A stretch of DNA of 58,271 nucleotides, taken from contig NZ_FOLV01000022.1 in assembly GCF_900112415.1 (NCBI RefSeq), positions 1 to 58,271 on the forward strand. Direction: 5' to 3'. The position numbers and the translations under genes are program-made. Source of the stretch: Bacillus sp. 491mf (lineage in GTDB: Bacteria > Bacillota > Bacilli > Bacillales > Bacillaceae_G). A model generated the notes under the pieces. The model was not told where the DNA came from. It worked only from the letters and a program-made list of their open reading frames with translations, and ran no database searches. This document shows positions 52,580 to 58,271 of this stretch, piece by piece (the stretch's first letter is position 1; every line of letters begins with the position of its first letter).

Positions 52580-53866
52580 TTATAACGTCTCTGGTTTTTG
52601 AGAAGGCTCTGTTACAGAAGTCGAAGAACTTTCTGGTACACGTGTTAATAGAAATCCGCCGATTATAAATAGTACGATAATACTTAACACACCAGCGTTT
52701 GTTTTACCAGTTAACTGCGTTGTGACACCGACGAGAACCGGACCCATAATGGCTGCGAATTTACCAAATATGTTATAAAAGCCGAAGAATTCGTTTGCGG
52801 ATTCTTTCGGAATAAGCTTTGCAAAATAGGAGCGGCTTAACGCTTGAATACCACCTTGTGAAGTAGCAACGAGCATCGCTAAAATCCAGAAATCTAACGT
52901 TGTTTTTATGAAGTAAGCGTACGTACAAATAATAATATAAATAATAATACCAACATATAGCATTTTCTTTCCGGTAAATGTTTCAGATAACTTGCCATAT
53001 AATAGTGCAAATGGACAGGCGACAATTTGTGTAACGAATAAAATAATGATTAAATTTGTTGCGCTAATGCCAAGGTCTGTTCCATATGCTGTTGACATTG
53101 TAATGATTGTGTCGACTCCATCAATATAGAAGAAATAAGCAAGGAGGAAGAAAAAAACGGTTCGATATTGACGGATATTTTTAAATGTATAAGCAAGACG
53201 TTTAAAGCTTGTCACAACAGGATTTGGATCACGTTCGATAAAATAGTGTTGTTCAACATTTTTTAACATAGGGATTGTAAAGAGTCCCCACCAAAGCGCT
53301 GTAATTGCGAATGAAATTTGGCTTGTCACGCCGACTGATAGTGGGATGACACCTTTTTGTGAAAGAATAATAAGAGCCATGCAGCCGATAAATGGAATCG
53401 TGCTCCCGATATAGCCAAGAGCAAAGCCGCGCGTTGAAATACGGTTCATTCGGTCCTCTGTCGTCACATCTATTAAAAACGCATCGTAAAAAATATTGGC
53501 TCCTGCAAATCCAATTAAAGCAAACATATAACAGCCAAGTAAAAGAATCCACTGCGAAGTTGGTACTGCTGCCAACATCCCTGTAAAAGTAATGCCTAAT
53601 AGGAAAAAGAATGTGAAGAACCGTTTCTTAAATCCTTTATAATCAGCAATTGTACCGAGAATGGGAGCAAGTATAGACACCATAAGTGTCGCAAAGGAAT
53701 TGGCATACCCCCAATATGCAGTTGATGTTGTACCTGCAAGTCCAGCTTCTTTAGCGGCTGCTTTAAAGTAGATTGGAAATATAGCAGTTGTAATCACGAG
53801 TGAATATACCGAGTTTGCCCAGTCATATAATATCCAGCTTTTTTCTTGCCTGGACATTTTTTTCAT
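52580..53866 (-). CDS. UMF1/Atg22-type MFS protein (YxiO-like)
   Basis: The 428-residue membrane protein starts SRQEKSWILYDWANSVYSLV, the hallmark of the UMF1/Atg22 branch of the MFS. IADYKGFKKRFF and GANIFYDAFLIDVTTEDRMN follow, with about 12 helices. Fungal Atg22 exports amino acids from the vacuole; the bacterial role is unknown. The ATG at 53866 follows GAGGAGG; the frame upstream is not needed. It converges with the TetR-controlled pump. Confidence 0.87.
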   Translation of the reverse strand: MKKMSRQEKSWILYDWANSVYSLVITTAIFPIYFKAAAKEAGLAGTTSTAYWGYANSFATLMVSILAPILGTIADYKGFKKRFFTFFFLLGITFTGMLAAVPTSQWILLLGCYMFALIGFAGANIFYDAFLIDVTTEDRMNRISTRGFALGYIGSTIPFIGCMALIILSQKGVIPLSVGVTSQISFAITALWWGLFTIPMLKNVEQHYFIERDPNPVVTSFKRLAYTFKNIRQYRTVFFFLLAYFFYIDGVDTIITMSTAYGTDLGISATNLIIILFVTQIVACPFALLYGKLSETFTGKKMLYVGIIIYIIICTYAYFIKTTLDFWILAMLVATSQGGIQALSRSYFAKLIPKESANEFFGFYNIFGKFAAIMGPVLVGVTTQLTGKTNAGVLSIIVLFIIGGFLLTRVPESSSTSVTEPSQKPETL

Positions 53867-53962
53867 ATACGTTCCTCCTCTAACTAATGTAATGTTATTG
53901 TACATAAAGACGTACGTAAAAAAGAGAAACTAACTGAATATTTACATATTTTTTACGGAACT

Positions 53963-55276
53963 TTACAATTCTAATAAATCTTCAATAACTTTCCCGTCTG
54001 TTTCACCAAGGTGTAACCCAAGTAATCTTGCAATTGTAGGACCTTCATCAATCAGTCGCATGTGCGGAATAACCGCGCCTTGACGAATTCCCTTACCAGC
54101 TGCCATGAAAATCGTTTCATAATTTGGTTTTGACGGGGAATAGCCGTGAGTACCAAACGTATATTTTTTATTAGATGTTACATCTTTTCTTGTAATCTCT
54201 CTTATAAAGTCTCCAGTATGATTTTCTAAAAAGTAATAGCCTTCTCTTGCTTCTAGCATAAAGAGGCAATTTCCGTCGGCTCCTAAATCTTTTGCTTCCT
54301 CATCGGTTAATAGAAATTCTATGCCGCTTTGTTTATCTTGTATGAGCTCTTGCAATAAACGGTGTAAGTCTCCAATTGTTTCTGTATCATTTTTATCTTT
54401 TACGTATATATATGCTGAGCCGTCACAGCTTTGACAATATGCTTTCCAATTTGTTACTTCCCCTTTTTGATTCACGTTAAGAAAGCCTTTTTCACGCAAT
54501 AAGACGTTTAATTGAATAGCCTTATTCTCATCTAATGCGCTATGATCTCCAAGTGCAATGATTGTCGCCCTGTCATACATACCGCTTTCGCGGAGTGCAT
54601 CGACAATTGCACCTAGACGCTTGTCATGGCGATGAATCGCAGCGACTGTTTCCTCAGAAGAAAATCCATGGTAATGGCGCTGCGTATCTAAGTCAGTAAA
54701 ATGAACAAACATAAGATTTGGCTTTTTCGTTTGAATTGTATGTACTGCAGAAGCAAGGACAAAATCATCAAGCTCCGGTTGTGACAAACCATTTCGAATG
54801 TGACCAAAACGCTGATTTAACTCTAGTTGATACAATGGGCTCCCACTGAATAAGGAGACGAGCACTTGATTTTGCCAGGGACGATTTGGAAAAATCTCCG
54901 GCATGTTGTAGTCAATTTTTGCTCTTCCTGTTACAGGCCATAGAAGTGAAGCTGTTTTTAAGTTTGCTTTTCGCGCTTCATCATAAAGGGTTGTTCCTTG
55001 AATCGAGCGGCGGTACCAGTGCCAATCCGGTGATTCCTTCCCAGGTTGTAGCAGTGTATTGCTTACAACCCCATGCTTCGCAGGATAATTTCCTGTCACA
55101 ATCGTTGTATGAGATGGGTATGTAACAGATGGATAAATACCTTCAACTTTTTCAGCGTATGCACCGCGTTCTAGTAAAGAACGAAAGTGCGGAAGGTTTT
55201 GTAATATAGGAAAATCTAAAGCTGATAAACAATCAAAAGATAAGATAATGACATGTTTTGTAGCAGGTTTGTTCAT
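53963..55276 (-). CDS. Alkaline-phosphatase-fold nucleotide pyrophosphatase/phosphodiesterase
   Basis: The 437-residue protein belongs to the type I phosphodiesterase/NPP family. VIILSFDCLSALDFPIL carries the first metal Asp. YPSVTYPSHTTIVTGNYPAK carries the nucleophilic Thr and zinc ligands. HFTDLDTQRHYHGF, ALGDHSALD and GTHGYSPSKPNYETIF hold the remaining metal Asp/His residues. No signal peptide is evident, so it is probably cytoplasmic. The substrate is unknown. It starts after TTGGAGG and lies 96 bp upstream of the UMF1-type gene on the same strand. Confidence 0.88.
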   Translation of the reverse strand: MNKPATKHVIILSFDCLSALDFPILQNLPHFRSLLERGAYAEKVEGIYPSVTYPSHTTIVTGNYPAKHGVVSNTLLQPGKESPDWHWYRRSIQGTTLYDEARKANLKTASLLWPVTGRAKIDYNMPEIFPNRPWQNQVLVSLFSGSPLYQLELNQRFGHIRNGLSQPELDDFVLASAVHTIQTKKPNLMFVHFTDLDTQRHYHGFSSEETVAAIHRHDKRLGAIVDALRESGMYDRATIIALGDHSALDENKAIQLNVLLREKGFLNVNQKGEVTNWKAYCQSCDGSAYIYVKDKNDTETIGDLHRLLQELIQDKQSGIEFLLTDEEAKDLGADGNCLFMLEAREGYYFLENHTGDFIREITRKDVTSNKKYTFGTHGYSPSKPNYETIFMAAGKGIRQGAVIPHMRLIDEGPTIARLLGLHLGETDGKVIEDLLEL

Positions 55277-55407
55277 AGAATAATACCTCCAAAAGTTCTA
55301 CAACTTATTTTTATACATTACTATTAATACTTGGTAATAAAAATACTGATAAAATGAAAGTTTTTTTAGAATTTTTAGTTTATAATATAATTAAGGGAGT
55401 GAAAAGA

Positions 55408-55683
55408 ATGGAATTTTTTCTAATAAGCAGCATAATCACAATGATTCTTGTTTTTTTGATTTCGTTCACATTACGCAAAATTTTCCCAAATCGTTCGCTT
55501 GATATTACGTTCGGACTTATTATGATTATCATTTTCTTGGGTTGCATTATTTGTACGTTATTTTTCAGAGATGGATGGGAAGGCATGGCATATGGTTTTC
55601 TCTGTTTTTTTATATTAATTGGAACAGTTACTGGGATGTTACTTCATCAAATCGTGAAATTTTTTCGAAAGAAATATATGTAA
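55408..55683 (+). CDS. Small three-helix membrane protein (YesK-like)
   Basis: The 91-residue protein has three hydrophobic helices with a short basic loop (RKIFPNRSLD) and a basic C-terminus (KFFRKKYM). The ATG at 55408 follows AAGGGAGTG; an earlier ATG at 55354 has no RBS. The size and layout recall the YesK-like family, but this match is from memory. Function unknown. Confidence 0.65.
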   Translation: MEFFLISSIITMILVFLISFTLRKIFPNRSLDITFGLIMIIIFLGCIICTLFFRDGWEGMAYGFLCFFILIGTVTGMLLHQIVKFFRKKYM

Positions 55684-55789
55684 TACGAGTATAAAACAAA
55701 GTAAATTGAAAAGAATATATAAAAATCAAAAAATTCCCTATTGCGTTATAATTGAGTGTGTATTATGATAATCAACAAATTTATATTGT

Positions 55790-56014
55790 TATGACGATGA
55801 AAAAGGATTAGTACATATTCAATCTTTTCGCAGAGAGAGAATCCAGTGGCTGAGAGATTCTTAAAAGAAAATATGGAACCTACCTTTGAGTTCTGCATAT
55901 GCAGCGGGATAGTCCCGTTATAAAGCAAGAGAGCATATACATGTTGTATATGAATCAGGGTGGTAACGCCGGCAAAAAGCTCGGTCCCTATTTTAGGGAT
56001 GCGGGCTTTTTTTA
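55790..56014 (+). promoter_or_regulatory. T-box leader (tRNA-Pro) of proS
   Basis: The leader has an antiterminator T box, AGGGTGGTAACGCCGG (55957-55972). A terminator, GCTCGGTCCCTA with TAGGGATGCGGGC plus a T run, ends at about 56013. In the long stem I region GGAACCTACC places CCT (55879-55881), a proline codon, at the specifier position. Uncharged tRNA-Pro should therefore open transcription of proS. Confidence 0.93.
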
Positions 56015-56036
56015 TTTTGAGAAGGAGGAAAAGAAA

Positions 56037-57467
56037 ATGAAAAAAGAACAAGTACAAGCCATTACAAAAATGGAAGAAGATTTCGCACAGTGGTATACGG
56101 ATATCGTAAAAAAAGCGGAACTTGTTGACTATTCAAGTGTAAAAGGATGTATGATTTTGCGCCCTTATGGTTACGCCCTTTGGGAAAATATTCAAAAATT
56201 AATGGATGAAAAGTTAAAAGAAACAGGTCATGAAAATGTATATATGCCAATGTTTATTCCAGAAAGTTTACTTCAAAAAGAGAAAGACCATGTAGAAGGT
56301 TTTGCGCCAGAAGTAGCGTGGGTAACGCACGGCGGGGATGAGGAATTAGCTGAGCGTCTCTGCATTCGTCCAACATCTGAAACGTTATTTTGTGAGCATT
56401 TCTCAAAAATTGTACAGTCGTACAATGATTTACCAAAGCTATATAATCAGTGGTGCTCTGTTGTCCGTTGGGAAAAAACAACACGTCCATTTTTACGCAC
56501 AACTGAATTTTTATGGCAAGAAGGTCATACGATTCATGAAACAGCGGAAGAATCACAGCAAGAAACGCTTAACATCTTAAATATATATGCGTCGTTTTGT
56601 GAGGAGTATTTAGCGATTCCAGTTATAAAAGGACAGAAGACGGAAAAAGAAAAATTTGCAGGGGCAAAAGCGACGTACACAATTGAAAGCTTAATGCATG
56701 ATGGAAAGGCATTACAAACGGGTACATCGCATAATTTTGGCACGAACTTCACGGAAGCGTTTGATATTAAGTTTCTCGATCGAAATGGGAAGTGGCAATA
56801 TGCGCACCAAACATCTTGGGGCGTATCAACGAGAATGATCGGCGGTCTTATTATGGTGCATAGTGATGATAATGGACTTGTATTACCACCAAAGATTGCA
56901 CCAACGCAGGTGATGATTGTACCAATTGCTCAGCATAAAGAGGGCGTGTTAGAAAAAGCAGCTGAATTGCAATCTCGTATTCAAAAAGTTGCGCGCGTGA
57001 AAATGGATGCAAGCAACAAAACACCAGGCTGGAAGTTTAATGAATATGAGATGAAAGGTATACCAGTTCGTTTAGAAGTAGGGCCGAAAGATATTGAAAA
57101 AAATCAAGCTGTCCTTGTACGCCGTGACACGAAAGAAAAAGAATTTGTAGCTATAAATGAATTAGAAGAACGCATTACAAAGTTACTTGAGGATATTCAG
57201 CAGTCTCTATTTGAAAAAGCAAAAACTTTGCGTGAAGAAAAAACGTATGTAGCTACTACTTTTGAAGAGATGAAGCAAGTATCAGCAGAAAAGCAAGGAT
57301 TCATTAAAGCAATGTGGTGTGGAAGCCTTGAATGCGAAGAAAAGTTAAAAGAAGAAGCGGGCGTTACATCACGTTGTATGCCATTTGAACAAGAAGAATT
57401 AGCTACGCATTGTGTGTGCTGTGAGAAAGATGCGAAGCATATGGTGTATTGGGGTAAGGCGTACTAA
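56037..57467 (+). CDS. proS: Prolyl-tRNA synthetase, short (archaeal/eukaryal-like) type
   Basis: The 476-residue class II synthetase has motif 1 text ([20 protein letters not shown]), motif 2 ([20 protein letters not shown]) and motif 3 ([20 protein letters not shown]). It lacks the large editing insertion of the bacterial-type enzyme. The tail carries a zinc-type cluster ([11 protein letters not shown] and [11 protein letters not shown]) and ends WGKAY, as in eukaryote-like ProRS. The ATG follows GAAGGAGG. It attaches proline to tRNA-Pro and is controlled by the T box. B. cereus-group genomes also have a long ProRS elsewhere, so this is probably the second, inducible copy. Confidence 0.95.
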   Translation: MKKEQVQAITKMEEDFAQWYTDIVKKAELVDYSSVKGCMILRPYGYALWENIQKLMDEKLKETGHENVYMPMFIPESLLQKEKDHVEGFAPEVAWVTHGGDEELAERLCIRPTSETLFCEHFSKIVQSYNDLPKLYNQWCSVVRWEKTTRPFLRTTEFLWQEGHTIHETAEESQQETLNILNIYASFCEEYLAIPVIKGQKTEKEKFAGAKATYTIESLMHDGKALQTGTSHNFGTNFTEAFDIKFLDRNGKWQYAHQTSWGVSTRMIGGLIMVHSDDNGLVLPPKIAPTQVMIVPIAQHKEGVLEKAAELQSRIQKVARVKMDASNKTPGWKFNEYEMKGIPVRLEVGPKDIEKNQAVLVRRDTKEKEFVAINELEERITKLLEDIQQSLFEKAKTLREEKTYVATTFEEMKQVSAEKQGFIKAMWCGSLECEEKLKEEAGVTSRCMPFEQEELATHCVCCEKDAKHMVYWGKAY

Positions 57468-57474
57468 GAATGAG

Positions 57475-57504
57475 AAGGAGCTGATTGATCAGCTCCTTTT
57501 TGTG
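57475..57504 (+). terminator. Terminator after proS
   Basis: AGGAGCTGATTGATCAGCTCCT is a perfect palindrome followed by TTTTTG. Confidence 0.9.
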
Positions 57505-57531
57505 CATTTAGATTATTGAACATTGCCGAAT

Positions 57532-57561
57532 CGCCGATATATAGAAAAAGCACCGATATAT
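57532..57561 (+). repeat. CGCCGATATAT array, two units
   Basis: CGCCGATATAT (57532-57542) and CACCGATATAT (57551-57561) follow a GCATTTAGATTATTGAACAT header like that of the 52441 array. Confidence 0.7.
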
Positions 57562-57641
57562 TAGTCGACATATAAATCTGTATATGTACATGATCGCATG
57601 AATTCTTGACAATCCTCAAACAAGGGAAGCGATGGCAATTA

Positions 57642-57650
57642 TGTTATAAT
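57642..57650 (+). promoter_or_regulatory. Extended -10 promoter element of the SH3b gene
   Basis: TGTTATAAT contains the TGn extension and a perfect TATAAT, 67 bp before the start. No good -35 is seen at the standard distance. Confidence 0.45.
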
Positions 57651-57716
57651 ATGAGATAAGAAAATAAGGGAAGGAAGTGACTTGGGAATATAGACATCTT
57701 TATATTCTAGTGAGCT

Positions 57717-58271
57717 ATGAAACGAACAACAAAGCAAATAATAGCTGGTACATTTTTAGCGACGGTAGCATCTCTTACTTCTACAAATGCTTTTGCACAA
57801 GAAGAAACCACAGCTACAGTAAATGCCACAAATTTAAATATACGTCAACAACCAACAACACAAAGTAAAATTGTCGGAAAAGTGAAACAAGGAACAACTG
57901 TAAAGGTATTAGAAATACAAAAAGACTGGGCAAAAATTTCTTACGATGGTAAAGAAGGCTATGTTTCACTGCAGTTTTTAAAGATAGCAGGAGCAACGCC
58001 TACAATAGAATCGAAGCAACAACCAAGTATTAATAGCGGACAACATGAAACAGGTGTTGTAACAGCAACACGTTTGAATGTTCGTAATAATCCTGGTGTA
58101 GGTAGCACTCTTCTTGGAAGTGTTCAAAAAGGAGAGACAGTTACTATTATAGGAAAAGCAAATGGCTGGGCGAAAATTTCGTACAAAGGAAAAGAAGGCT
58201 ACGTTTCGCTAGAGTTTGTGAAATTAGGGGATAAGGCAACAGAACAGATTGAGTCAGGCCCGCAAGAAACA
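57717..58271 (+). CDS. Secreted SH3b-repeat cell-wall protein (partial, runs off the window)
   Basis: The visible 185 residues start with a signal peptide, MKRTTKQIIAGTFLATVASL, cleaved after NAFA. Two bacterial SH3 domains follow (residues about 32-86 and 110-166), each with the pattern ATxLNxRxxP...GxVxxGxxVxV...WAKISYxGKEGYVSLxF. Such repeats bind peptidoglycan and in this genus usually precede an NlpC/P60 or 3D hydrolase domain, as in EntFM/CwlFM-like proteins. The catalytic part is outside the window. The RBS before the ATG (GTGAG) is weak. Confidence 0.85.
   Translation, partial: MKRTTKQIIAGTFLATVASLTSTNAFAQEETTATVNATNLNIRQQPTTQSKIVGKVKQGTTVKVLEIQKDWAKISYDGKEGYVSLQFLKIAGATPTIESKQQPSINSGQHETGVVTATRLNVRNNPGVGSTLLGSVQKGETVTIIGKANGWAKISYKGKEGYVSLEFVKLGDKATEQIESGPQET

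Noticed and set aside
55899-56036. N-terminal extension of ProRS starting at the in-frame ATG 55899
   Set aside because: The extension would be read through the T-box and terminator sequence; the ATG at 56037 has a strong RBS and gives the family's normal length.

Overview
The window is a chromosomal segment from a low-GC Gram-positive bacterium, most likely a member of the Bacillus cereus group. The evidence is strong AGGAGG-type ribosome binding sites, cre/CcpA-type operators, TPP and T-box leaders, a desaturase / amino-acid ABC / arcABDC / thiM-thiE order that I recall from B. cereus chromosomes, and about nine copies of an interspersed ~150-bp repeat resembling the group's bcr1 element. 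No rRNA, tRNA, CRISPR array, complete insertion sequence or prophage was seen.

Layout. 1-7440: the 5' end of a leftward gene, a sporulation-type sensor kinase, a duplicated P-loop ATPase, a YcgL-like nucleotidyltransferase, a FAD/Rieske oxidoreductase (minus) and a membrane fatty acid desaturase. 7611-10162 (minus): a three-gene polar amino acid ABC importer. 10163-10818: a hairpin-rich intergenic stretch, possibly an sRNA. 10819-16290: an accessory block with a VOC protein, an MFS transporter (minus), and a divergent, translationally coupled trio of class III aminotransferase, inositol-monophosphatase-like phosphatase and zinc dehydrogenase. This trio matches the three-gene signature (gabT1-yktC1-gutB1) that starts azasugar (nojirimycin / deoxynojirimycin) biosynthesis in B. 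amyloliquefaciens, and it is the most interesting system here. 16459-23646: a decayed chemoreceptor-like fragment, then the arginine deiminase locus argR-arcA-arcB-arcD-arcC-arcR.

23952-28245: an alpha-glucoside unit (oligo-1,6-glucosidase, PTS EIICB, an endonuclease/exonuclease/phosphatase-fold protein) with LacI/CcpA-type operators. 28504-33559: a YhgE/Pip membrane protein and topoisomerase III (minus). 33981-35636: TPP riboswitch, thiM, thiE. 35690-37003 (minus): a Dcu-type C4-dicarboxylate transporter. 37311-43874: a Leloir cluster on the minus strand (GPH symporter, galM, galK, galT) ending in a decayed galE tail, with a divergent AraC-type activator. 43932-46937: a second TPP riboswitch, an MTH1187-type protein and a ThiXYZ-like pyrimidine importer.

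46938-58271: an ABC-F ATPase behind an apparent uORF-controlled attenuator, small proteins, a TetR/MFS pair with identical operators, a UMF1-type MFS protein, a nucleotide-pyrophosphatase-fold enzyme (both minus), a YesK-like protein, T-box-controlled proS, and the start of a secreted SH3b-repeat protein.

The genes fit together as substrate-inducible catabolism (arginine, alpha-glucosides, galactose) under apparent CcpA control, thiamine salvage under TPP control, and one probable secondary-metabolite cluster. Three intergenic repeat families (bcr1-like elements, ~20-bp CGCCGATATAT arrays, and a 45-bp unit with a TTTGAAC-unrelated AAACAAACGTTTG palindrome) occupy many of the gaps. All calls were made by reading the sequence; no database search was possible.
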